A DNA stretch of 64,000 nucleotides. It comes from Tetrahymena elliotti 4EA. Lineage: Eukaryota; Ciliophora; Oligohymenophorea; Hymenostomatida; Tetrahymenidae. The stretch covers positions 87,676 to 151,675 of the forward strand of contig JH720359.1 in NCBI GenBank assembly GCA_000231825.2. Reading direction: 5' to 3'. Both the position numbers and the translations under genes were made by a program. Below the pieces are notes generated by a model, which was given only the letters and a program-made list of their open reading frames with translations, searched no databases and had not been told where the DNA came from. Of this stretch, positions 1 through 11,009 are shown piece by piece (positions within the stretch are counted from its first letter, which is position 1; each line of letters opens with the position of its first letter).

Positions 1-877
1 TTGAGAATTCAATTTCTGAATATGTTCCAATTAATAAAAAATAATTATTCTATGACTTATTTGATGATTTTTCTTGAAATATTTATGATATTATTTACCA
101 TTATTTCAAAAAATTAATAATAATAAATATATTTTGTTGAAAATTAATAATTACTACTAACATAAAGTTCCTTAAATTTTTGGATATTTTAATTTTAATC
201 TTTATTTAAACATAATTTAAAAACCAATAAAAAATACTAATTTTATTGTTTACTTTACTCAAAAAATTATTCCTTTTTTTTGTGTTTAAGATAAATTTAA
301 TAACTTATCTGGTTTTTACTAGATCTAATAGGTTAATTTTAAATTGAATAATTTGTCAATTTCATTTGATCATTTAATTTTAGTTAAAGAGGAGTGAAAG
401 ATATATTACTTTATATAATTCAGATAGATTCAGATAGTAAATTTTTATACTGTAAAAATAAATATTATTACTGTAAGTTCTCTAAAATTACTCAAATGAT
501 TCAAATTTTTGTTTGAATAGTAACCCTTTTTAAATAATATACCTACTTTTTGTCCATTTATATTATAAAATATGTTTTTTCAAAAATTTAAAATTAAGAG
601 GCTAATTACTTTCATAAAAAGGAAAAAATTGTTTTAGATTTAAAGATGTAGGTACAAGTTAGAAATATAAAGTATTAATAAATTTAAAAATAACGAAAGC
701 TAAAAGCTGTTTAATTGTAAATGACAATTAATTAATTTACCTAAAAAATATTGAATAATTTTTAAGTATTACTAATCTGCACTTTAATAGTTAATTATTA
801 TTTAAATTATTACATTTTCTCCTTAATTCATTAATATTTTTTATTTCTTGAATAGTTAGTTACTAACTTGAATTTTT
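1..877. other. Intergenic, no gene seen
   Basis: Very AT-rich, with no frame of coding character on either strand. The part from about 560 onward is the downstream flank of the first membrane-protein gene and is similar to the sequence from about 2590, so it belongs to a duplicated segment. Confidence 0.6.
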
Positions 878-1699
878 TCAATGAAGAGAAATTAAGCAAA
901 TAATTAATGTCACTATTATTGTTGGTATTAAAGCTAGCCATAAGTAAATAGCAAATAATATACTCTCATTTAATTATTTACTATATTTGTTCATCATCCA
1001 AAACATTACAGCAGAAGCATAACTACCAGAGAAAAAACCAGAAACTAAAATCCCTAGATAATAAAATTTTAATAAACAAACTACTGTTGCAATAACTAAT
1101 AAACCACAAATTGTAAACATTTTTATGTTTCCATCTATTTTAATAGTATAGCTTAGACTAAACAAAGCGATTTGACTAGTGACAAAATAACTAAAGATTA
1201 TTCCCATTTCTTTCTGTTAAATGTCTTTAGTTAAACTTAAAATGAAAGTCAAGAAATATATTTAAGCTATAACACATAAAAATAAAGAAAGAAATAACAG
1301 AGAAACTCTCTTTAGAGGTATTTACCATATAAGAATACCAAAAGCCAATAAAAATGTACCAGATAAACCTCCTAAAACATAACTGTTCTAGAAATTCTAA
1401 GAATAATAAATGTTTATTGCTTCTAAATGAAGTGAAAGACTTAGAAGTAAGAAAGAAAAAGTCAATAATATGGCAGTAACATAAGTAATATCTCTTATTT
1501 TAATTACAGATTAAGATTGATTTATTTAACTCAAACTTTGATTTTGATCAATTTATTGTTATTATTCTTCATCATTTTCAAATTAAATATACCTATGAGT
1601 ATTTTGCCCTTCAATATTATCAAGAACTATATTTTCTTAATTATTATCTGAATTGATAGATGCTTAGTTTGCTTTAAGTAAAGAGTTTTAAACCTCCAT
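878..1699 (-). CDS. Seven-pass membrane protein, tandem copy A
   Basis: A single intronless frame of 273 codons runs from the ATG at 1699 to TGA at 878-880, reading TAA/TAG as Gln. The first 70 or so residues are polar and Q/N/E-rich, ending in a Gln run. The rest holds about seven hydrophobic segments, with a short basic turn after the second and a polar stretch after the fourth. The order and spacing recall the TMBIM/Bax-inhibitor-1 (LFG) fold, but the conserved acidic pair of that family in the sixth segment is not visible, so that family name is only a weak possibility. It would sit in an internal or plasma membrane with a cytosolic N-terminal tail. A diverged second copy lies upstream at 2943-3767 in the same orientation. 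No regulatory sequence is recognisable. Confidence 0.75.
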
Positions 1700-2021
1700 T
1701 TTATATTTATTTATTTTTTTGGTTTTATTTATTTATAAATAGAATAATAGATATAGTTTAGGAAAGATTTATTCTTTTAAACATACAATTTGTAAAGCCT
1801 GATCAGCAAACACCAATCAAGCAAGCAAGTTGCCTAATCATAACTAAATAATAGATAAATGTTGAGAATCTAAGAATTTTATTAAATTCAATTATTATTT
1901 TAATGTAAAAATGAGAAAGAAATAATTTACAAAATTTATATTTATTATCATTCTCAATAAAAATAATAATCTAAACCATTCAAGTTTTTATTTAAATTTT
2001 GTATTTTTAGAATAGATTAAT

Positions 2022-2227
2022 TTTTATTAATTATTTAATATTATATTTTAATCTAATTTAAATTGTTAATTATAAAAGATAAAACCTATCAGATCAAATT
2101 TTTTTTCAGATTAATCACCTTTAAATTTGAATAAAAATAGTAAATTGTTACGTTTTTATACACCAAAGCCTAAAACAAATTTTTTGTGTCGATATCAAGC
2201 ATTTATCTTAAAATTTTTGAGTAAATA
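2022..2227 (+). repeat. Direct repeat, copy 1 (~206 bp)
   Basis: Near-identical to 2243-2448, with only scattered substitutions and small indels. It begins with a TTTTATTAATTATTTAATA block and ends with AAAATTTTTGAGTAAA. A more diverged copy is at about 4221-4434. It has no coding character. Confidence 0.85.
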
Positions 2228-2242
2228 TTCAGATTAACTTTA

Positions 2243-2448
2243 TTTTTTATTAATTATTTAATATTATATTTTAATCTAATTTAAATTGTTAATTATAAAA
2301 GATAAAACCTATCAGATCAAATTTTTTTTCAGATTGATCACCTGTAAATCTGAATAAAAATAGTAAATTGTTAATGTTTATACATCAAAGCCTAAAAGAA
2401 ATTTTTTGTGTGGATATCAAGCATTTATCTTAAAATTTTTGAGTAAAT
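2243..2448 (+). repeat. Direct repeat, copy 2 (~206 bp)
   Basis: Second copy of the element at 2022-2227, separated from it by about 15 bp. The high identity of copies 1 and 2 compared with the third copy implies a recent local tandem duplication of this block. Confidence 0.85.
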
Positions 2449-2942
2449 AAGAAATTTTTTTTTTGAAATTAATTTTTAAATAACAATAAATAAATAGTAG
2501 TCAAAAATATTCAAGATTTTATATTATTATAAATCAAAATTTAATAAGTAATAAAATTTATATTTATATTTGAAAAGAATATCCTATCATAAATTATTTT
2601 TAATCTAAAGATCAATTTTTTTAAAAATTTAAAAATGAGAGAGGGATAACTTGTATAAAAAGAAAAAATTATTTTTTAGATTTAAAGATGTTAGTAAGAG
2701 TGAGAAAAATAAAATATTTTAAATGTTAAAATAAATTGTTTTACTCTTAAAACTGAACTATTTGATAATGAATCATAATTAATTTATCTAAATTTTATTG
2801 ATATTTAATTAAAATATTGAATAATTTTCAGATGTTACTAATATGCACTTTAACAGTAAATTATATTTCAACAAAAACATTTAATCCTTTATCCTTTATT
2901 CATGAAGATTTTTATTAATAATTAATTATTAACTCATATTTT

Positions 2943-3767
2943 TCAAACCATAAACAAGTTTAAAATAATTGCTATTAATGTTGGTGTTAATCCTAGCCAT
3001 GCCTAAAGAGTAAATAGTATGCATTCATTTAATTCTGTACATTATTTGCCTGTAAAAGAATCCATTACTAAAAGAGTATAAATTATAGAGCAAGTAACAG
3101 ATAGAAAAAGCCAAAAATAATAGAACCTGTACATGCAAATTACTGTTGCAATACCTAATAAAGCATAAATTGTAAACTATTTTATCTTTGAATCAATTTT
3201 AGTGATATAGCTTAGACTGAGAAAACCTATTTAACCAGTTATAAAATAACTAAAGGTTATTGACATTTCTTTAACATAAGTGCTTGATATTAAACTTAAA
3301 AGGAAAGTCAAGAAATATATTTAAGCTAAAACGCATACAATTAAAGAAAGATATAAGAGATACACTCTTTTTTTAGGCTTATAAAATTTTAGAATAATAC
3401 CAAAAGCCAACAAAAATGCACCAGACATTTGTCCTAAAATGTCATTATGCTAGAAATGCAAAGAGTAAGATATATTTATTCCTTCTTAACGGAAAGAAAG
3501 ACTTAGAAGCAAAGAAAATAGAGCCAATAGTATAGCAGCAACATAAGTTAAATCTTTTTCTTAAAGAACAGATTTAGATTGATTATTTGTTATTTCACTC
3601 TAACCTGGATTTTCATCTATTTATTGTTGCAATTCTTCATCGGTTTTTGATTAGAATTATTCTTCTGCAGTCTGCCATTAGTTATTATCAACAAGCATAT
3701 TTTCTTAATTATTATCTGAATTGTTAGATACTTAATTTGTTAAAATGAAAAGATTTTAAAACTCCAT
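2943..3767 (-). CDS. Seven-pass membrane protein, tandem copy B
   Basis: An intronless frame of 274 codons from the ATG at 3767 to TGA at 2943-2945. It aligns end to end with copy A (878-1699): both open with a Met-Glu dipeptide and a Q/N-rich tail containing a shared SDNNQEN segment, and both carry the same series of about seven hydrophobic segments and a similar C-terminal helix. Transmembrane segments are better conserved than the N-terminal tail, which is longer in acidic residues here. The two genes form a tandem array in the same orientation with related flanks, so this is a paralogue made by segmental duplication. The possible resemblance to the TMBIM/BI-1 fold is topological only. The function is unknown. 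Confidence 0.75.
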
Positions 3768-4220
3768 TAACTTATTACCTATTTTTTAATTAGATTTTTT
3801 GGACTAAGAGTTATTTATTTCTTTTTTTGTTTTCGAAAACCCACAAGAAACGATTATAATTAATTATATTTCAAGTTTATACTCTAACAAATTAATAATG
3901 ATTAATTATTATTAGATTAAAATTCTCAATATCAAGTAATTGATGTAAGTTAGGAAAGATTTATCTTTTTAATTCTTAAATTCAATGAATATAAACTGTG
4001 TCACACCTTATTAGCAAATACCATTTAAACAAGTAATTAAGCTACCTAATCCTAATTAAATAATGGATAAAAAATTTTAATTCTATAAACTTTTTAAAAA
4101 TTTTAGAATTATTTTAAAGTAAAAATATAGTTAAATAAAACATTTCTAAATTTTATTTGAAAAATAATCATAGTCCAAAATAATTAGTTAAATTGAATTA
4201 AATTTATTATTTTACAAATA

Positions 4221-4434
4221 GATTAATTTTATTTTTAATTTATTACTCAACATTCAGCATGATATTTTAGGTTTATTTAAATTCTTAATTTAATTGAGAT
4301 AAATTATATCTGATCAAATTTTTGTTAAAATTTAATCACTTTTAAGTCTAATAAATTGATTATACCATATTTATACACTAAAGCCTGATATAAATTTTTT
4401 GTGGGATCAAGTACTTATCTTTAAATTTTTGAGT
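4221..4434 (+). repeat. Direct repeat, diverged copy 3
   Basis: Follows the same order of blocks as the repeats at 2022 and 2243 (ATCTGATCAAATTTTTGTTA..., ...ACACTAAAGCCTGATATAAA..., ...TTAAATTTTTGAGT) but with many differences. It lies at the equivalent place upstream of copy B, which supports one ancestral segmental duplication. Confidence 0.65.
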
Positions 4435-4644
4435 TTCCTTACATTCAGCAATTTCACTCTGTCTTTTTTTTACTAAAATTTAATAAAGTTTTTTTTCTTA
4501 CTTTTTTTTAATTTTAATTTTTAATTTTTGAGTTTTGTAATTTTTTTTTTAGTTACCTTTTCTTGAGAAGTAATTAATTATTTTTTTCTAAAAAAATTAT
4601 TTAACAATAACCAAAAATTTATCGAAATTAACTACAAATCCCCC

Positions 4645-4658
4645 GCACATCGATGTGC
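4645..4658. repeat. 14-bp perfect palindrome
   Basis: GCACATCGATGTGC is self-complementary, and is preceded by CCCC in an otherwise AT-only neighbourhood. Related fragments (GATGTGCA, TGCACAT) recur near 5869, 5922 and 5956. Confidence 0.6.
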
Positions 4659-4799
4659 AAGAAGAATTAAATGATGTTTATTTTGTTAAATTGATGGCAG
4701 AATTTGAATAAAAGACTTAGTTAAATATAAAATAGATAAATATTGAATTATATATACTTCTAAAATTTATGTTATTCATATTTATAATTTATTTTTTTT

Positions 4800-5757
4800 T
4801 ATTTTTTAGTTTTTCTTTAGTGGTTATTATTTTTCTAATCTTTCAACACTTAATCTTATTAACTTGTGCTTTCTTCTTCTGAGAAATAAGTAATTCCAAT
4901 TTTCTTGTTATTAACTTGAAGGTTGAAGGATACTTTAGGTTTTTTTTCTGTTTGGATTTTGTATTAGCTAATTAAGATTAAGAAGATTATGAGTAATCAC
5001 CCATATTTTCTTCTTCTGATCCTTCAGTATCAAAATAGTTTTAAACTTGAATCTGGTAAGGTGGAGGATTTTGTGTCAGTGAGTTTACTATCTTCGCTTT
5101 CTTCTGCTTAACTTTCTTAGCTATATCCATCTTTAAAATCTTGTATATTAAGATATTTAGCAAGTTTAACATAGCTAGCAAGGATTCATTAGTTAAAAGA
5201 GGTAACATTTTCTTAAATATAGTCTTTAATTTTTTAGCATGCAGTACTGATAGTATTTTGATTGTCAGAATCTTAAAAAAAATCACTTTCATTAGCAACC
5301 TATTATTTTCCATCATTTAAAGTTAGTATATGTTAGAAAAGTAATCTGTCTCATTCATTACTTTATTAATAACATATGACAATAAAAAATTGTGCTTTGT
5401 AATCCTTTAATTTAATCTACAATAAGCAATTTTTAAATGAAAATTAACTAAAATAATTAAATTATTATACCTTGAATTGTATCCTTCACAAGTATTCCTT
5501 CTTCAAATTTTAATATCAAATAATTTGCAAGTGTACCAAATCTGGAGTATTAATAGACATAATTTCTCTTAAGATATTAAATAAATTTAGAAAAATTTTT
5601 ATCTTTTTTATAAGATTTTATCTCTTTATCCTATTCCCATATCGAGGACCTTATTGAAATGGGAAAATGTAAAAAGCATTTAACTGAATTAATAAGAACC
5701 TTAGACTAATTTATTAGGCATTTTCTTTTTTGTTTTAATTTAGATGCATTTTACCAT
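4800..5757 (-). pseudogene. Decayed gene fragment, several frameshifts and a stop
   Basis: Coding-like protein sequence can be followed on the minus strand but changes frame repeatedly. A lysine-rich N-terminal part starts from an ATG at 5757, shifts frame near 5640, and continues through a segment reading LKRNYVYQYSRFGTLANYL. An apparent intron lies at about 5425-5472. The next exon has an in-frame TGA near 5183, shifts frame near 5043, and shifts again at an A8 run near 4950 before an acidic, Ser/Gln-rich C-terminal part. The open frame at 4843-5316 is only a chance frame across this mosaic. No family is recognised. Sequencing or assembly indels could explain some shifts, but at least three shifts plus a stop favour a pseudogene. 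Confidence 0.5.
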
Positions 5758-7202
5758 TTATTTTTAATGGCGTCAAAATAACAACCAATAATCTCATATT
5801 TATGGTTAAAGACTTATTAAATTGAGTTATATATCCCAATTTCAAAGTCAAGAAAGATTTTCTACATTGATGTGCAAAAAATTTAAATTAATGAATTTTT
5901 AATCAATGTGCATTAGAATTTTCAATGCTGGAATTCTCAAAAATTGATTTTTTTTTGCACATGCTCTTGGATGAGCATAAAAACTGAACATCATTAATTA
6001 TTTAAAATATTTTGAAATTGCAATCAAAAGAAGTTTTGATTTTTAAAAAATTTATTGAAAAAACAGAAACTTCTTCTGTAAAAATTTTAGAACTCATTTT
6101 AATTAACAAAAAGTGAAACATTGTTATTTATAAATTCTAATTAATTTATTTAGTTAGTCTATTTTATATCTTATTCCTTAATTACAAATTCATACAAATA
6201 AGCTTGGAATTAAATTTTATTATTTAATTTTTTAAAAATGTGAGATCAAGAGTTCAAAAAGATATTTGACTTTTTTGAAAGGATGGACAATAATAAAGTA
6301 TTATAATGTATATTTAAAAAAAAGAAAAGTAAATATTTTTTTGTAAAACATTTTAAAGAAAAAGTCTGAGAATTAAACTTTTAAATAAAACCTGTCGTAA
6401 AAAATTAAATTATTTAAGAAATTTTGCATTATTGAAATCATTAAAGATATTACTTATTTTTTCTATAAATATCTAATCAATCGGCAAAGTTTAATAAAAC
6501 ATAAAAAAATTAATGGTTTTTGAATTTTTTCAATTATTAGCAATTTTTTATTAATTAATGATAATGTTTTGTATATTTTTGTTTTAATTTAATCATCTAT
6601 TCAAAATATTATATTTACAATTAAAAGTTAAAAATATTTTTATTTAGAAGTTTTGTGATAAAATTCTAACGTAAGCAAGCTACTAAAAACAATAAATATT
6701 TAAAAAAATAGAATAAATTTTCTTATTTTTTTATAAGGAGAGATAATTAATAATGCTAAAATACTTTTTATGGATTATTATTTAGGAAGTAAAATTATTT
6801 TAAATTAAATTTCATAGTATTTAAATTTTTAAAAAATTTAAATACTTCAAATAATTTTTTGAATAAATTGAAAATAAATTAGAAATAACAAACAGAATAA
6901 GAAGTTAAAATCTACAAACGGTAGAATTTATTTTTTAACAAATAGATAGAATATTGTTTATGAAAAATTTATAGATTTTAATAAAGCGCGAATAAAAAAA
7001 TTGTAATAATAATAATGAAATTTTTTTATCTGTTTAAGAAAATATAGTCGTTCAGTATTTAGGTAGTTGTTAAGTAAAATCAAAATTAAAAATTAGCAAA
7101 TTTCTTAATTTTTAGGAACATAAAGAAATCAACAAAAAATTAAGTATAAAAGCAATAACCTAATAAGTTAGACTCAAAAATCAATTAGTCACAATAAATA
7201 AA
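5758..7202. other. Intergenic, no gene seen
   Basis: About 1.4 kb without coding character on either strand. Near 5864-5925 there is an inverted repeat with 8-bp arms (ACATTGAT / ATCAATGT). The last 200 bp are the 5' leader of the plus-strand gene at 7203. Confidence 0.6.
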
Positions 7203-9659
7203 ATGTTTTAAACTCCAAAAATGAAGCTATTCAATTTTGAGCAGTTTTAGTTTATGCTTAATTAGATTTAAATAACTTAGCTTACTGAATCAGTTTCATC
7301 TGCAAATCCAAGCCATATCAAAATCAATCCTTATTAAATTTTAAACTAGATTATTCATAAAAAATAGATAAATGAAAACTCAGAGACCAACTAATATAAT
7401 AGTTAGAAGTAATTACAGTAAATTCCAGTAGGTTATCAATAAAATTACCCATCCCCTAAAAATTAATAGTCTGTTTATTCTAGTAGGACATAGAATAATA
7501 GCTCAAATCCTAATGGGTAGTTTCTTAAGCAATCTAATAGTAATAAATCTATTGGAGTATACTCTTCTAGATCTAGTTAATAGGATTAATAATAGTAACT
7601 ATAAAAACAAAAGATAGAGTAAGCAAGAACCATTAAATAAGTTAATAATAAAAGAAATAACGATTTAGTTAGTACAGTATTAAATACAGCTCCATGCTAC
7701 TCTACAGTTGAAGAATGTAGTGAATAATTAAAAGATTTAAATATTTCATATGAAGCAGTAGACGAGACTATGCAAATGAAAGAATTGAGTTGCTCTATTC
7801 AAGATGATTAGATTGAAGATGGATAGAGATTAAAGGATAAGAATAATTATAAATTCAACTGTAATAGCTAAGAAACATCTTCATCTCTTGAAAAGATGAT
7901 GCATATTAAAAATTAATTAAATAGAATAGAAGACGAGAAAAATAATCCTACAATTATTTCAAGATCAAATTCATAAAACTAGCTAGATCCTCTTCTTTAA
8001 AACTTGAATGTTAAAAAAATGTGTGAAGTTTAAAAGCATTATTGCAAAAAGAGAATCCGTGAATTTAGATAACCTTGCGAAGATATTGTGTAGTATTAAG
8101 AGTTCATTAATATGATAAACTAAAGGGGGAGCAAAGAAAATGCAGCTGCTAGCTTAAGCTCCAACCGTCGTATCAAAACTGAAAATTCGCAAAACAGTTT
8201 GAAATAAAAACCCCCAACATCCTCGTATCAAAATTAATACAACTAAAATTTAAGCTCTATGAATAGCCAATAAAATATTTTGTGTGTGAATAATAACATC
8301 TAGAATTAATAGAATTTTGCTAGTAATAGTAATTAAAATAATTATAATAACAGTTAACATTCATTTTAAGTGTCTTAAAATTAAATAATCTAAGAGTAAA
8401 ACGCTAACTGCAATATCCTTAAACCTAAATATGCAAATAACCAATTTGTAAGCAATTAAAATGAAACAACTTATAGCGAACTTAATTCTAAGATTTTTAA
8501 ATTTAAAAAGAAAAATTAACCTTCCCTCCAAGAAAATATTTTAGCCCATTAAATTTAATAGCAGTAACACCTTTCATAATTTAATTCAAATAAAGAAAAT
8601 AGTTTATGTGATATAACAAGTCTAAAAAATACAAATAAAAATAATTGTAGCTACAACCAAACATAAAAAGGCAATTTCAACATCTCCTTAAACAACTAGA
8701 ATACTTTTTTGATTGGATCTAGAGAAAATTCTATATCTAATTACGATAGTAGAAATAGCAAAAGCTATGCTGCTAACTCAAAAAACCAACACAAGCAAGT
8801 TTTACAAAACACTATCTGCCCAATTATTAAGCAAGCTCAATAATAATAACAATAACAGCTAAAAACCTAAAAAAGCTAATCTCCATTCTACTTAAAAGGA
8901 AGTCAGTAAGAAAGAGAATAAAAAAGTATTATTTTCAGAGAATTAAGAACAAATTCAACTATATCTTACAATAGTAAAAATAACACAAGCTTCAATGGTT
9001 AACAAACTAATAAAAGTAACTTAAGCAATATTCCTCTTAAAATATAGAATCCTCCTATATTTAGTGTTCAAAATCCTTTAATATCTTAGCGTTCAAGAAT
9101 CAGTACTATGGAAGGTAATGAAAAAAATTAATGTGATAACTTATAAATTCATAATAACTAAAAATTATAAAATTTTTTAATTTATCGTTAAAATAATATT
9201 TCAAAATCCTCAGATACCACCTCAACTAACTAATATTACTAAAACTTAAACTTGATAACTAATTAAAATAATATAGGTTTATTATAAAATGTTAGTAGTA
9301 ATAAAAATGCAGTGCCCTTTAATTAATCCTACTACAAAAGGCAACAATAGTAGTAATAGTAGTAATAAACGACAAAACAGCTAAAAAATTTGAAATAATT
9401 GAATTTTAATTGCCTTAATTATATAAGAAAGTATAAGGAAATTATAGAACTGTAAATAGCTCCTTTTATATAATAAATATCTCATGATGACATTTTGGAG
9501 CATCAAAATGCATACAAGTAATCTCTATTAATTATGACTGATTAAGTGGAGATTTCTTGCTAAGAAGACCTCTAAAATTTCTAAGATTTTCTTTCACTTC
9601 GCTCTAAATGTATTTATAACCAATACTTATCCAGGTATGGTTTTATGCTGTAAATATGA
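7203..9659 (+). CDS. Q/N-rich orphan protein, 818 aa, intronless
   Basis: One uninterrupted frame of 819 codons from ATG 7203 to TGA 9657-9659. It is far longer than chance frames here, and its TAA/TAG codons all read as Gln. Most of the protein is low-complexity Asn/Gln/Ser, with polyglutamine near the C-terminal third (a TAG/TAA-only codon run around 9349-9369), so much of it is probably disordered or prion-like. Two less repetitive parts stand out: a segment around residues 265-300 with spaced cysteines and basic residues (MCEVQKHYCKKRIREFRQ), and the last 90 residues, which look helical with few N/Q runs. I recognise no domain. An in-frame second Met lies seven codons in, so the start could be there. 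It may act in RNA granules or transcription, but nothing in the sequence decides this. Confidence 0.8.
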
Positions 9660-10181
9660 ATTATAAAATAATATTAATAAAAAAATTAAATTTATATCTT
9701 AAAAAAATTATAATTTATCTCTTTATTTATGCTAATCTTTTGTATACTCTCTTCAAACATACATTACTGCATTTTTAATTAGATTATTGTTTTATAGAGT
9801 AGAAAAATTTAAAGTGACTCAAAAAGAAAAAATTATTTTTGAATTAGTTAAATTCTACATCAATTTATTAGTCAATAAAATATTTTTTTAAAATTTAGAT
9901 CTTTAAAAATTAAAATTTAGATCTTTAAAAATTAAAATTTATCTGCTTGTCTCCTTTAATCTTTCTCATCAAAAATATGTGGTATTTAGACTATTATTGA
10001 ATAGAATCCAACAAATTGAAAGTGTCTGATAGACAAATTCATATTTGAATGAGATGTAAATTATATTATTAAATAAAAAAAATTTTATATTTAAAAATCA
10101 ATGATAAAAAAGATATTTAATTAATATTAATAATCATAAAAAAGAATTCATAACTTTCATCAATTTTTATATTCTACTTAA
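9660..10181. other. Intergenic
   Basis: Terminal flank of the Q/N-rich gene and 5' leader of the 2H phosphoesterase gene. It contains a short tandem repeat (listed) and no coding frame. Confidence 0.6.
9890..9940 (+). repeat. 22-bp tandem repeat, two copies plus a partial
   Basis: The unit AAAATTTAGATCTTTAAAAATT occurs twice back to back, followed by the first 7 bases of a third unit. It lies in an intergenic spacer and shows no sign of function. Confidence 0.8.
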
Positions 10182-11009
10182 ATGGATAAAAGACCACATT
10201 ATCATAAACCTAAGCCTAATAATAAATTTGTGTAAAAGAAAAATGCAGGAACATTTACACACTTTATTAGTGTCCCTTTGAATAACTTAGCTATCAAGAA
10301 ATAAATTAAAGATCTATAAGACAACATATATAATTTAATGAGCAATGAATAAAAAAAAGTCGTATCTCCTAATAATCCTGATATTCTCCATATCACACTG
10401 TCAATGCTAACTTTGCCTAAGTAAGAGCTTAAAGATAAAGCTTCTCAATCTTTACTTAAGTTAGGCCCTTAATTGTCAGAATTACACACTGGATCTGTCT
10501 AAGTTAATTTAAAAAATTTGGGATACTTTAAAAAATCAAACAAAAGATTTCCTGGTTCTGATGAGTTTGATGAATTAAGTTTGATTTATCTTGATATATT
10601 ACACAATGATGAATATGAAAGACTAGAAAAAACATGCCACGTCATAATTAAAGAGTTTATTTCATAAGAAATTATTCATGAAGATGATTTAAAATCAATG
10701 AATATCTGTTTCAAAGATAGTTAATATAAACCAGAAAAGATGCATATAACATTATTTAGAATAAGAGAATAATCTTACTAAGACAATTCTGGTAAATATT
10801 AACATTATAACTGGAGATCTATTTTCGAGAAATATGGGAATACTGATTTAGGCTAAGTTATTGTACCTCATATAGATATATCTACTCGTTTTGAATATGA
10901 TGAAGAAAATTTTTACAAGCCTTTATTACGTCTAAAATTAGCTGATAAAGAAGAAAAAAAAGTAGATTAAATAGAAAAAACAGAAGTTGAGGAAAATAAA
11001 TAAAATTGA
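10182..11009 (+). CDS. 2H phosphoesterase, AKAP7/ASCC1-like
   Basis: An intronless 275-residue protein. After a basic N-terminus it has a FTHFISVPL strand typical of the AKAP7 and ASCC1 2'-5' RNA ligase-like domain, then the two signature H-x-T motifs: HIT at residues 70-72 in a LHITLSML context, and HIT at 188-190 in a MHITLFR context. The spacing of about 118 residues and the strand pattern fit the 2H superfamily, whose paired HxT/S motifs form the active site of 2',3'-cyclic phosphodiesterases and 2'-5' oligoadenylate phosphodiesterases. The last 25 residues are a charged Lys/Glu tail. Both catalytic motifs are intact, so the protein is probably active on RNA or nucleotide substrates; the actual substrate is not decided. 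It stands alone, with about 500 bp of spacer on the 5' side and 800 bp on the 3' side. Confidence 0.85.

Larger units (their letters stand above)
1700..2942. other. Intergenic between the tandem copies
   Basis: No coding frame. It holds the 5' flank of copy A, the 3' flank of copy B, and two direct repeats of about 206 bp listed separately. The stretch near 1750-1860 matches the stretch near 3940-4060 upstream of copy B. Confidence 0.6.
3768..4799. other. Intergenic
   Basis: The 5' flank of copy B, similar to the 5' flank of copy A, followed by the diverged third repeat copy (4221-4434), homopolymer T/A tracts near 4440-4560 and a perfect palindrome at 4645-4658. No gene seen. Confidence 0.55.

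Noticed and set aside
5041..5316. 91-aa open frame on the minus strand
   Set aside because: Adjacent frames over the same bases read more like protein (acidic, Ser/Gln-rich) and change into one another; this frame is part of a decayed gene rather than a gene by itself.
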